The notes beneath the pieces were generated by a model. It made no database searches. It was not told where the DNA came from and saw only the letters and a program-made list of their open reading frames with translations. 64,000 nucleotides of DNA from Simplicispira sedimenti (GTDB lineage Bacteria; Pseudomonadota; Gammaproteobacteria; Burkholderiales; Burkholderiaceae_C). The stretch covers positions 434,001 through 498,000 of the forward strand of contig NZ_JAKVIJ010000001.1 of the NCBI RefSeq assembly GCF_022760965.1. The letters run 5' to 3'. Of the stretch, positions 18,010 through 26,985 are shown piece after piece. The position numbers and the translations under genes are program-made. Within the stretch, counting starts at the first letter, position 1, and every line of letters begins with the position of its first letter.

Positions 18010-21000
18010 TCAAACTTTTTTTATGGTGATCGCGCCAGCCGGGAGGTCGCCGCAGATAAAGAAGCTGGGGCACCTCGGGCAAGTGCGCGCCTCTTCCTTT
18101 ACAGGGAAGTCGCCAGCGCGGACACGCCTGACGAAATCCTGGACCTTCTCTCTGCGCGTCTTGAGTTTGCGCTCTGTGATCTCCATCGGTTGCGTTGTCT
18201 CGCTAGTCAGGTAGGTCACCTCGACCTGGGCCGATCCGCCATACTCCTGCGTGGTCGCGAGGTGGAGCAAGGTGTACTCGATGTCATCGAAGGCATTGGA
18301 TCTGGGCTTCCCGGTCTTGACGCGCCGAACGACGATTTGCCCGTTGTCGCCTCGGGCGACACTGTCCGGTCGGACAAGTATTTCGCCTTCCGCCCAGCCG
18401 AGCGAGATGGGAGTCGCGGGAGCCGGTACGCCGCGACTGCGGGTCTCAACTACAACATCCACAAGCCGCCGAGCGATGCTGCGGTAGTCTTCCGCATAGC
18501 CATGATCGACCGGTCCCTTTGATTGCCATGCCTGGTCGAAGCGTACGCCGAGTTCGGCTTCGGTCGGCATCGTCATTGCATGCACGGTCTTGAGCCAATC
18601 GAACACGTCCGAAACAACGTTGTGCATCTTCATGAAGGCCGTCTCCGTGCGGCGGCCTCCAAGTTTCATGACGTGGGTATAGAGAAACCGGCGTGGACAT
18701 CGTTCGAACAGGTTGACTTGACTGTCGGTCCAGGCCGGCTTCTGCTCCCAAACAATCTGCAGGGCTGACGATGCTCGCAGTCCTGCATGGCGCTGAGCCG
18801 GAATCGGCGGTTGGATCAGGTGATGCAGGATGGAGGGCATGAACTTGGAAGGGTTGCGCGTTCTGCCATCCGACTGAACTGACGACGCGTAGAGGAACAA
18901 CCGATCGCGCGCACGGGAGAGGGCGACGAAGAACAGGCATTCTTCCTCTTCATCGTGTCCGGCCTTCACCGCTTCCAGTCCGGTCATTTCGTCGGAGCCA
19001 TGAATGAGCCCGTCGGGTGGCACGCAGCGCGGTGCCATGTTGTTGCGCGGCAAGCCCGAGGTCACCATGCCAGGAATATGCACTGCGTGGAACTCGAGCC
19101 CCTTGCTGGCATGGATCGTCATCAGGCGGACGGCATCGATGCCGTCGGCAACACCTGGCAAATGGCGCAGCCCACGATCTTCCGAAAGTAGGACGAGTCG
19201 GCGAATACGATCAAGGAGACGCACGCAAGGTGAACCGGTGTCGGAGGGTTGCTGACGGCAGAAGTTGAGGAACTGCCACAGTGCCAAGCCCTTCATCCTG
19301 CTTCGTGCATCGCCTGCCAGATACAGCGACTTGGCGAGGCCGAGCCGATCTATCACCCATGTGGTCAAGATGCTCCAAGGGTTGCCCATCGGACTCACCC
19401 CATCGAAAAGCATGGCGGCCCGGGCTAGTGCCGTCTTGCTGGCTTCCGCAAGTTCCGGTGGCCAATTTTTATTCAGGCGCCACTCGAGAGGCGCCACTTT
19501 GCTTTCGCGCAGGCATTCGATGATCTGCACCACATCTTGCAGCGGCAGTTCGTAAGTCGACATCGTGGACACGCGCACCAGTCCAACGGCATAGGGGTCG
19601 CTCAGCATCGAGAGCATGGCGAGGAGATCCTTGATCTCCGGTCGCTCAAACAGACTCCCAAGGTGAAGCACAGGAATGCCTCTGGCTTCGAGGCCCTCGG
19701 CAATTTCGCTCAGGCGGGCATTGGATGCGCAAAGAAGCGCTTGATGACGGAATGCAGTGCCGGCTTCCTGTTGATGCTTGATCGTGGCCGCCACCGCTGA
19801 GATTTCGTCATCCGTTGAGCGCACAACCTTGAATTCTGGCCTGGCGCCCGAAGCACCGCGGCTTGCATTCAGATGCAATGGCATGGAGCCAGTCGATGCT
19901 TTCATCGTGCCGGAGAAGGCAGTAAAGGCATCGATGACCTCTTGTCGAGAACGATAGTTGACGCCGAGTTGGGCGATTTGCGCTCCGGGAAAATCCAAGC
20001 TGAATTGAGCCATGTTGGTGGCCGATGCGCCGCGGAACCGGTAGATGGATTGCCGCGCGTCTCCGACCACCCAAAGGTTTCGACCTTCACCAACAATGGC
20101 TTTGAGAAGGCGCACAGACGAGCGGTTTACGTCCTGGTATTCGTCCACCAGCACATGGTTGTGCCGCGCGCGCAAAGCACTTCTCACCTCAGCATCGTTT
20201 TCTACCAGTCGCACAGGTTGGGCAACCAGATCTCCGAAATCGATCAGTTGCCTCGCCGTCATCAGGCGCTCGTAAGTCTCGTAGACCAAGGCAACTTCCA
20301 TGCACTTCTCGGCGTTCTTCATCGCCTCGGCATCCGTACCGCAAGTCTGTTCCATGGCCACGGCCAATGCCCGGTAGCCGGCGGCATCGACCACTTCGTC
20401 CTTGGCGCGTGAAATCGCACTGAGCATGTCACTGAGATCAAGCGCCGGATCCCACAAGTTCCGGAAGTGGCGCAGCGATAGCCGTGGCAGCTCGTCCTCC
20501 AGCAGTTCGATGCCTTCGGATCGATCAATGAGACGGGGGTTGGCGGGAAGTCCGAGCTTGTCGTGAAAACGGCGCACGATATCCAAGCCGAATGCGTGAA
20601 ACGTACCGATCCACATCGCTGCGGCAGCCCGCGGATTCCGGGCGGCGAGCCGCTCGCATAACTCGTTCGCCGCCTTGTTGGAGAACGTGAGAACAAGGAT
20701 GGAGATCGGATCCACGCCCTCAGCCAGAAGACTCTCGATGCGCTGCACCAGTGTGCGGGTCTTGCCCGTTCCCGGGCCTGCTTGTAACTGAAATGCCGTG
20801 TTGCGATGGTTAGCCGCCTCCATCTGGGTAGGGTCAGGTGTGGGTACGGCAGCTGCTGCGGTAGGCTCCACGACGGCAGGTAGCTCGTTCGGCAAGAGCA
20901 GCGAATCCAGCAGTTGCTGCTGGACCACTTGCAAGGGTGCTCCGAGGCGTGTGGCGATATCGGCGGAGGAGCAACCGCAGTCGATGTAGTGGTGCCGCAC

Positions 21001-21435
21001 CATTGAACGCGGTAGCAGGAGCTCGCGCGCAAACAGATCCATCCGGACCTCTCTGCGTTCCCTGGCGCCGTAGTCGAGCACGCGTTCCACGCCGACCGGT
21101 GCATCTTCGGCCGAACGGCCGGGTTCGACTTCACCTGTCACCACGTTCTGAGCATCACCCTCCAAGACGAAATGTCCCAGTTCGTGCGCTATCAAAAAGG
21201 CGCGGTCGAATGCCGAACCGATGTCTTCATACAGGATGCACTCGGCTTCACGGTCGAGCACTGCACGACCGCCTTTCAGTGCCGAGTCACCAGTCGCTAA
21301 AGCATACACATCGAGATCTCGCCGAGCCGCTTCGCGGCTGACGAGTTCGAGCAGGTTCCATGGATCAACACCGTCCGCGACCGCAGCTTGGTGGATGCGT
21401 TCTGCCTCGCGCCGTGCGGCCTCGGTTGCATCCAT
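18010..21435 (-). CDS. ImmA/IrrE metallopeptidase - UvrD-type helicase - PD-(D/E)XK nuclease fusion
   Basis: 1141 residues in three parts. Residues ~1-185 are an M78 (ImmA/IrrE-like) zinc peptidase: HELGH at 84-88 with E129 before the MDLFARELLLP helix. Residues ~205-870 are a superfamily 1A UvrD/Rep helicase: Walker A GPGTGKT near 220, VLTFSNKAANEL, VDEYQDVN, GDARQSIYRFRG and LMTIHASKGLEFHAV. The C-terminus (~925-1141) resembles AddB/Cas4 nucleases: CPRRFLYTHV upstream of a CPRCPSFFICG Cys cluster, suggesting an Fe-S-bound nuclease. The gene begins 2 bp after its upstream neighbour. A protease joined to a DNA-processing motor suggests that DNA engagement triggers proteolysis; this is inference. 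Confidence 0.88.
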   Translation of the reverse strand: MDATEAARREAERIHQAAVADGVDPWNLLELVSREAARRDLDVYALATGDSALKGGRAVLDREAECILYEDIGSAFDRAFLIAHELGHFVLEGDAQNVVTGEVEPGRSAEDAPVGVERVLDYGARERREVRMDLFARELLLPRSMVRHHYIDCGCSSADIATRLGAPLQVVQQQLLDSLLLPNELPAVVEPTAAAAVPTPDPTQMEAANHRNTAFQLQAGPGTGKTRTLVQRIESLLAEGVDPISILVLTFSNKAANELCERLAARNPRAAAAMWIGTFHAFGLDIVRRFHDKLGLPANPRLIDRSEGIELLEDELPRLSLRHFRNLWDPALDLSDMLSAISRAKDEVVDAAGYRALAVAMEQTCGTDAEAMKNAEKCMEVALVYETYERLMTARQLIDFGDLVAQPVRLVENDAEVRSALRARHNHVLVDEYQDVNRSSVRLLKAIVGEGRNLWVVGDARQSIYRFRGASATNMAQFSLDFPGAQIAQLGVNYRSRQEVIDAFTAFSGTMKASTGSMPLHLNASRGASGARPEFKVVRSTDDEISAVAATIKHQQEAGTAFRHQALLCASNARLSEIAEGLEARGIPVLHLGSLFERPEIKDLLAMLSMLSDPYAVGLVRVSTMSTYELPLQDVVQIIECLRESKVAPLEWRLNKNWPPELAEASKTALARAAMLFDGVSPMGNPWSILTTWVIDRLGLAKSLYLAGDARSRMKGLALWQFLNFCRQQPSDTGSPCVRLLDRIRRLVLLSEDRGLRHLPGVADGIDAVRLMTIHASKGLEFHAVHIPGMVTSGLPRNNMAPRCVPPDGLIHGSDEMTGLEAVKAGHDEEEECLFFVALSRARDRLFLYASSVQSDGRTRNPSKFMPSILHHLIQPPIPAQRHAGLRASSALQIVWEQKPAWTDSQVNLFERCPRRFLYTHVMKLGGRRTETAFMKMHNVVSDVFDWLKTVHAMTMPTEAELGVRFDQAWQSKGPVDHGYAEDYRSIARRLVDVVVETRSRGVPAPATPISLGWAEGEILVRPDSVARGDNGQIVVRRVKTGKPRSNAFDDIEYTLLHLATTQEYGGSAQVEVTYLTSETTQPMEITERKLKTRREKVQDFVRRVRAGDFPVKEEARTCPRCPSFFICGDLPAGAITIKKV

Positions 21436-21437
21436 GA

Positions 21438-22034
21438 TCAGTCTCCCAATGCCTGCAGAGCTTCCTTTTGGGCAGGTGTCAGCTGGGATGTCTCGACCGC
21501 TTGATTGAACGGTATCTGGGCGGTCACTTCGGGCTTCACGTTGGATCGAAAACTCAGGCTGGACGCCATGGTGGGCGGGCTACGCAGATAGGCCGAAACA
21601 GCATCAGCGGTCGCGCCAAGTTCGGCAGCGAGCTGCTGAACGAAGCGTCGGGGAAAGGTGGCGGCATCGATTGCTCGTTCGCGCACGCGAATCAAGAACA
21701 AATTGCTGACGTCCAACCTCCTGGCTATTGACTTGAACGCTGTGGGTTGCAACTGCGCAAAGGGGTTGGTGATAGCAACAGTGCCTTGTGCCGACCCCAT
21801 TGCTGCCTGGAATTGCCGCCAAGCCTGATCGACGACCTGATCTGACGAAACCTGAACCTCGTCGCCGGAGTGGGAGCCATCCATCATCAGCTCAATCGAG
21901 CAATCCACGAGGGCCAGCGCATGTTCCGGGTACTGGTTTAAGTAATGATCCAACGTGGCGCGGTCATGCCGGGGCTCGACGGAAAACGCATGGAGAACTT
22001 CTTCTTCGTCGGGTCTGGAATTTTCGGTGTTCAT
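21438..22034 (-). CDS. Unknown 198-residue protein between sigma-like and ImmA-helicase genes
   Basis: Acidic N-terminus (NTENSRPDEEEVLHAF) and a region like YLNQYPEHALALVDCSIEL, followed by a helical stretch with RRFVQQLAAELGATADAVSAYL, which resembles an HTH-like four-helix segment. A Ser/Pro/Gln-rich tail ends in LTPAQKEALQALGD. It overlaps the sigma-like gene by ATGA and ends 2 bp before the ImmA-helicase gene. That position suggests a partner of both, such as an anti-sigma factor or a cleavage target of the peptidase. I recognise no family, and the role is a guess from context. Confidence 0.75.
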   Translation of the reverse strand: MNTENSRPDEEEVLHAFSVEPRHDRATLDHYLNQYPEHALALVDCSIELMMDGSHSGDEVQVSSDQVVDQAWRQFQAAMGSAQGTVAITNPFAQLQPTAFKSIARRLDVSNLFLIRVRERAIDAATFPRRFVQQLAAELGATADAVSAYLRSPPTMASSLSFRSNVKPEVTAQIPFNQAVETSQLTPAQKEALQALGD

Positions 22035-22822
22035 AGTTCGACTTCCTTTTCAAGGATGGCCTTGAGCGCCTTGCAGGCGCGAGTCTTCCTGTTGCGAACC
22101 GTCCGTTCGTCGCAATCGAGCATGCGTGCAATGGTCATGACATCTGGATCCTTGGCGTCAATTGGAATTCCCTGCAGAAATAGGCCGATGACCTGCTTCT
22201 GATCGCGGGGTAGACGGTCAATCGCAGCGAATAGCACCAACCGGAAAGCAGGATCGTCAATTTTTTGTGGGTCGCCACTCAGAAACTCTTCGAGTGCCGC
22301 TTCGACTGCAGCGGAAATCTCAGGGCCCTCACCATCTTGACTACCTAGCGGAACCGCCTTGATCTTGCGAGTGGCGGGGCCGATCTTGCGCAGCACAGTG
22401 GTTCGAAGCGCAACCATCGCCTTGTCAAAGCGGATTTCGTAGAAGTCCAGCAAACCGGGGTGTGTGTTGCAGTCCTTGGTGAGTAGGACGACGAAACGGC
22501 TGCGAATCTCATCGCGAATGTCTGCTGCACCGTCCATGCGCGTATCAGGTATCGCTGAGTACAGCGACTGATCAATACGTTTCAAAAGGATGCGAAAGGT
22601 CTTCTCGAACTGCCCGTGATCTCCATCGACCCACGCTCGCCGCAGGAAGTGAAGCACGACCTCCGTGGGCACATACTGCGGATGCTTTCTTGACGCGCTG
22701 TCGAACCGCGAAAGCCGAGCCCCTGCGTCGAGCACCTCAAGCTTCTCGATGCAAACCTCGATCTCAGGTGGCCGCTCGTAGGGCTTGCCGTCTTTGTCCT
22801 TGCGTTTGAGTGCTACCGGCAT
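22031..22822 (-). CDS. Sigma-70-like transcription factor
   Basis: 263 residues. The C-terminal region (DRLPRDQKQVIGLFLQG...DPDVMTIARMLDCDERTVRNRKTRACKAL, ~205-260, shown in pieces) is a sigma region-4 HTH. The middle (ADIRDEIRSRFVVLLTK...FDKAMVALRTTVLRKIG) could be a diverged region 2. The N-terminal ~80 residues are unusual for ECF factors. A good GGGAG/AAGGA ribosome site precedes ATG 22822. It starts 50 bp after the subtilase gene and is coupled to the next ORF. It may drive this operon or other targets. Sigma identity is moderately sure because region 2 is weak. Confidence 0.75.
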   Translation of the reverse strand: MPVALKRKDKDGKPYERPPEIEVCIEKLEVLDAGARLSRFDSASRKHPQYVPTEVVLHFLRRAWVDGDHGQFEKTFRILLKRIDQSLYSAIPDTRMDGAADIRDEIRSRFVVLLTKDCNTHPGLLDFYEIRFDKAMVALRTTVLRKIGPATRKIKAVPLGSQDGEGPEISAAVEAALEEFLSGDPQKIDDPAFRLVLFAAIDRLPRDQKQVIGLFLQGIPIDAKDPDVMTIARMLDCDERTVRNRKTRACKALKAILEKEVEL

Positions 22823-22872
22823 TCCTTGACTCCCGTATTCTTGTTTGGTAGATCAGGGTGACTGTGTTCGTT

Positions 22873-25092
22873 TCAACGAATGCGGATCGGCAACGACACT
22901 TGCGGCTGGATCGGCACCAGCGTCTTCGCATAGGCGCGCAGGATTTCGTTGTAGAGGTCGGCATGCTTGGGGGCCTCGACGGTGATGATCAGCGCGTAGC
23001 GGATCTTCTCGGCACCGTTGGCCTTATGGCCAGCTTCGCGCGCGTTGTAGTGGATGTCGAAGACCGGATTCTTGAGGGTGCTGCCGCGCATGTTCTTCGC
23101 GCTGTGCAACACCGTTTCCCATTTGCCCATGTCGGAGCGGCGTTCTTCCTCGGTGGCGTATTTCTTCATGTCGAAGAAGCTTTTGGTGTCGGCGTTGGCC
23201 TTGCCGTGCTTGATCTTCTCGTCGCTGGGACGGAAAACGACTTCCAGGCCTGCGCGCGTGTAAGCGGCGGCGTCCTGCGGATCGGTCGGCGAGGCATAGC
23301 AGAAGGTCGCCTTGAGGCGGATACTGCCTTTCAGGCCGCCGATGGGCAATGGCAGTGAGGCGCGCAGGTATTTGCCCGGCTTCAACTCTCCCTGGTAAAC
23401 CACGCGCGCGACCCCTTCAGGGCAGGTGATGATGCTCATCAGGTCTTCGGGCACCTTGCCCCAGCCGACTTCGAGCTTGTCGTGCGTCGCAGCGTCTGCG
23501 GCGTGGACCAGCAGCGCCTTGATCGCCAACGGCGACAACTCGGCTCCGAGGATGGCGCGAATGCCGACCGCGCTGCGCAACAGATACGGAGAAGCGAAGC
23601 TGGTGCCCAGCTGCGGCGAGAGCGCCGCTTTCTTTCCCGGTGAGAGCACATGGAAGTAGTTCCCGGCATTGCCACCGAACGCCATCAGGTCAGGTTTGAT
23701 GACACCCGGGCTGCGGCCAGGGCCGACGGCACTGTACGGTGCACGCGCCCAGGTGGCTTCAGTGTCGTTGGCTGCCCCGACGGCCAACGCGTTGACGCAG
23801 TCCGAAGGCACCTGCACGCGGGCGTTGCCGGAGGCCCGGTCCATTTGGCCGTTGTTGCCAATGGCCACGGTCATCAAGGTGTCGCCATCGCTCAGCAGGT
23901 CGTCGATGACCGACGTCCAGGCGTGTACGTCGGTGTCTTCAATCGGCAGGTCAGGGCCGAGGCTGAGGTTGATGAACTGGTACTGCCGTGAGAGCAGCAC
24001 CTGCTCGACGAAGCCCAAGGTCCGGTACAGCTCCAGCGGGTCTTCCGTATCGGCGTCCTTGTCGAGTACGCGCAGGTGGTCTACATAGGCGAAGGGGCGG
24101 CTGGCGGCGCCGTTCGGCTGGATGGGACCGAACAGGAAGGCGGAGCTGACGGCCAAGCCATGCTCCAGGCCCGCCGGATCGTCCTGCGCGTCTTCGTCCA
24201 GGACACGGTAAGAGCGCAGCCACGGGCCGATGGCGTTTTGTTTGGGCAGACCGCCGTCGAGGATGGCGACCTTGGGCTCTGAAGACAGCGGCTGTTCGGT
24301 CGGCAGGCTACACCCAACCGTCACCTCGCCCGTTCGGTGAACGGGCCGCATGCCTCGCAGCTTGGGCACCGGACGGATGACGCGCACGAAGACGAATTCG
24401 GCAAGCCGCTCGATGTGATCGTGCTTGCCTTCGACGGGCACGAACCACAGGTTGCCAGCCGTGAAGCCCAGGTCGCTGTGAACCTTGACACTCACCTCCT
24501 TGGCGTACTTCACGAAGGCCTGCTGGACGAACAGGCGGCTTTCCTCGGGTAGCAGGTGAATGCCGACCTCAAAGAAGCGATCCTTGGCGCTGCCGTAGTC
24601 TGCAATGCGCTCACGAGGCGTGAAGGCGGCAAACTGCTCGATGTGTGCCAGGTCCAACGCTTCGTCTGACTCGGGTTCGATCTGCCGAGTCCATTCATTG
24701 AGATGGCGAAATGCCTGGCGTTTGCCGGCGACAAACAGTTCTGTCGTCGTGCACTCCTGTGGCTCGCCCCTCTTGGTCCAGCCGCCAGGTGTCACCTTCA
24801 CGGTTCGGCTACCGACCGATTCCAGGCCGACGGTGCGAAGCATCGCCGTTGGGAAGAACGACCGGGCGATGTAGCTGGGGTTCATCGTCAGTCGGGCGAC
24901 CCCGAAGTCGCCAGGACAAGCGTGCGGGGGGAAGGCGTCCAGGGACGTTGCGGTCGCCACGAATTGCGGTGTCAGTCGCTGTGCGGCCTGTGCGAAGGAG
25001 TACACCTCCGCTTTGCCTGGCATGCGCTTCGGCCCTTTGATGTCATGCGTCAGCAGCTCGCCGCGCCCGATCAAAAAATTGGTTTGGCTCAT
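22873..25092 (-). CDS. Subtilisin-like (S8) serine protease, IetS-like
   Basis: 739 residues, no signal peptide. The S8 catalytic residues are all present: D279 (KVAILDGGL), H311 (LEHGLAVSSAF), oxyanion N413 (VAIGNNGQ) and S498 (LGTSFASP). About 260 N-terminal residues and ~200 C-terminal residues flank the protease domain. It overlaps the AAA+ gene by ATGA. An AAA ATPase directly followed by a cytoplasmic subtilase is the layout of IetAS, a reported two-gene antiphage system. The ATPase probably controls access to the protease. Protease identity is secure; defence function is inferred. Confidence 0.9.
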   Translation of the reverse strand: MSQTNFLIGRGELLTHDIKGPKRMPGKAEVYSFAQAAQRLTPQFVATATSLDAFPPHACPGDFGVARLTMNPSYIARSFFPTAMLRTVGLESVGSRTVKVTPGGWTKRGEPQECTTTELFVAGKRQAFRHLNEWTRQIEPESDEALDLAHIEQFAAFTPRERIADYGSAKDRFFEVGIHLLPEESRLFVQQAFVKYAKEVSVKVHSDLGFTAGNLWFVPVEGKHDHIERLAEFVFVRVIRPVPKLRGMRPVHRTGEVTVGCSLPTEQPLSSEPKVAILDGGLPKQNAIGPWLRSYRVLDEDAQDDPAGLEHGLAVSSAFLFGPIQPNGAASRPFAYVDHLRVLDKDADTEDPLELYRTLGFVEQVLLSRQYQFINLSLGPDLPIEDTDVHAWTSVIDDLLSDGDTLMTVAIGNNGQMDRASGNARVQVPSDCVNALAVGAANDTEATWARAPYSAVGPGRSPGVIKPDLMAFGGNAGNYFHVLSPGKKAALSPQLGTSFASPYLLRSAVGIRAILGAELSPLAIKALLVHAADAATHDKLEVGWGKVPEDLMSIITCPEGVARVVYQGELKPGKYLRASLPLPIGGLKGSIRLKATFCYASPTDPQDAAAYTRAGLEVVFRPSDEKIKHGKANADTKSFFDMKKYATEEERRSDMGKWETVLHSAKNMRGSTLKNPVFDIHYNAREAGHKANGAEKIRYALIITVEAPKHADLYNEILRAYAKTLVPIQPQVSLPIRIR

Positions 25093-26255
25093 GCTTCAGG
25101 CTTTCCTTTCGAGGTCTTCTTCGCTGCTACCGGTTGCTCGCTGGTGTACTTGCGGATCGTGTCGCGGCTGACGCCTGTGATGTCGGAGATGGTGTGTTGC
25201 GACAGGCGGGTTTGCTTTGCCAGAAGGACGGCCAGATCGATGCGGCCTTGGCGTTCCAAAACCAATGCGCGCGATTTGACGAACTCTTCGATCAGATCGG
25301 CGTCCGAAGCCGTGCCCAATGCAACAGCGCGCCGGAAACGCTGGAGATCCCGCTCGATGTCGCTGAACGACTCGCCGTTGAAAGCGAAGGTCAGGATGTC
25401 GATCCAGCGGCCGAATAACGCATAGTCCGGCCCGAGAAAGCGCTTGATCGCCTGTTTGACGGCAGGCATTTCCGGCGCCTTGAAGTTGATCACCAAGTCG
25501 AAGCGACGCCACAGCGCCGGGTCGATCAGTTCCGCGTGATTCGTAGCCGCTAGCAATAAGCCGGTAGCAGGCCATTCATCGACTTCCTGCAGAATGACCG
25601 TGACCAGGCGCTTCAATTCGCCAATGTCGGTGTCGTCGCTGCGGCGTTTGGCGATGGCGTCGATTTCATCGAGCAGCAGCACGCAGGGGCTGCGCTTGGC
25701 GAAGTCGAGTGCGGCGCGCAGGTTGCTCCCGCTTCGCCCGAGCAGGCTGCTCATGACGGCGGTCAGGTCGAGCACATACAGCGGCACACCCAATTGAGAC
25801 GCCAGCCAGCGCGCGGTCAGCGTCTTGCCGACGCCCGGTGGGCCGACGAAGATGGCCGAACGCGTGGGGTTCAGGCCCATCGATGCCAGTCGCTTGGTCT
25901 GGCGGCGTTCCTGGATCAACTGGCTCAAGGTTTCTTCCAGGTCTAGAGACAGCAGCGGTTGCTCACGATCAGGGTCGTCCTTGAAGACCTTCAGCAGCGA
26001 CAACCTCGATTCGTCATCGACTGGTAGTGGCTGCGCCGCGGACGCGGGCGGCGCGACCTTACGCATTGGAGCGCTTGCGCGGGGTGCCTTCGCGCGCAGG
26101 TACAAGTCCATCTGTTCAGCTAGTTCTGGGTCCGTGTTGCGGTACTTGCGTACTAGCCGGGCCACGAACAGCCGCACATCCTCCGTCTGCTCTGCGAGTG
26201 CAAGCCGGATCAGCTGGGCTAAATCTGACTGAACATCATTCATTTCGTCCAACAT
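25089..26255 (-). CDS. AAA+ ATPase, IetA-like
   Basis: 388 residues from ATG 26255, with an alternative ATG at 26243; neither has a strong ribosome site. The AAA+ core spans ~105-300: Walker A VGPPGVGKTLTA, Walker B VLLLDEIDAIAKRR, sensor ATNHAELI, then DPALWRRFD with the arginine residues expected after it. The C-terminus holds an HTH-like SQHTISDITGVSRDTIRKY. It is the first gene of the leftward train and is translationally coupled to the subtilase. Upstream DNA is A/T-rich and probably holds the operon promoter. Core is closest in style to FtsH/Vps4-type ATPases. Confidence 0.88.
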   Translation of the reverse strand: MLDEMNDVQSDLAQLIRLALAEQTEDVRLFVARLVRKYRNTDPELAEQMDLYLRAKAPRASAPMRKVAPPASAAQPLPVDDESRLSLLKVFKDDPDREQPLLSLDLEETLSQLIQERRQTKRLASMGLNPTRSAIFVGPPGVGKTLTARWLASQLGVPLYVLDLTAVMSSLLGRSGSNLRAALDFAKRSPCVLLLDEIDAIAKRRSDDTDIGELKRLVTVILQEVDEWPATGLLLAATNHAELIDPALWRRFDLVINFKAPEMPAVKQAIKRFLGPDYALFGRWIDILTFAFNGESFSDIERDLQRFRRAVALGTASDADLIEEFVKSRALVLERQGRIDLAVLLAKQTRLSQHTISDITGVSRDTIRKYTSEQPVAAKKTSKGKPEA

Positions 26256-26448
26256 TTGCGTAACTTGTTGATATTAAAGAGAAATTTACAAATAAAAAAT
26301 GGAATAGTGATATTTTCTCACGTTTCCGATGTAAGCGCTGAAAAAGATCTCAAGCGCAGCCGCTCACGCACCAAAATGGGGAACCATGTCCCAAGCACGC
26401 CAGATCGGATAAGAGACCCTCCTAGCGCAGTGAACCGCCCCAGGGGCG

Positions 26449-26780
26449 GGTTCAGAACGACCGCTGAGGTTCGACAGCGCGAGTTCGACCCTTAAAGTAG
26501 ACGTTCATGGCAGGTTGAAGGGGTGACCTGCCGCCCGCCAGGCTGAATGACCGCAGCGCACTCGACTCCGGTCATTGCAGTCGCCCAACTTTCAGGTGAG
26601 CCGACGACGGCTTCAAGTCACGCACCGGGAAGCTGTCTCTCGGCTTCGAACGTCCGCAATCGCTGCGAAGCCGTCATTCGGTCGTACAACCCGAACATCA
26701 CTCCGAGGTCGATTTCTACCGTTGGCCTGTCCCACGTAGCAGCCTCTTTCCATCCGAACGCCCGGCACCAGCACCTAAGC
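26449..26780. repeat. Diverged GAAYGNCCGC inverted-repeat array
   Basis: Successive motifs GAACGACCGC (about 26455), GAATGACCGC (26545) and GAACGTCCGC (about 26648) alternate with inverted GGTCATT and CGTCATTCGG forms, giving hyphenated dyads of about 30-40 bp. The same half-motif (GCGGTCATTCAG, 2957-2968) occurs inverted at the left edge of the island. It looks like an eroded dispersed repeat rather than a gene. Confidence 0.45.
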
Positions 26781-26971
26781 GTCGGCACGACATGCCTCCG
26801 AATTTTCCGTGCGCGCAGTGGAAGAATCAGCCACCTTTGACGCGCGAAGCACATCGGATCGAAACACACAATTAACGCGCGTTATGAATAAATTACGCAA
26901 ACAAACTGCACACAATTTGCCTTAAAGACACAAATAATTGTGCATTTCGGCCATTGGTTTACGTCCTGCGT

Positions 26972-26985
26972 TTGATCCAGATCAG
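26972..26985 (+). promoter_or_regulatory. FNR/Dnr-type box before the decarboxylase
   Basis: TTGATCCAGATCAG matches the TTGATnnnnATCAA consensus at 9 of 10 defined positions. It is centred about 70 bp upstream of ATG 27048, which suits an oxygen- or nitric-oxide-responsive CRP/FNR-family activator. Confidence 0.6.

Noticed and set aside
26547..26869. Overlapping 97- and 83-residue ORFs on both strands in the non-coding stretch
   Set aside because: No family likeness, no ribosome sites, and they overlap the inverted-repeat array.
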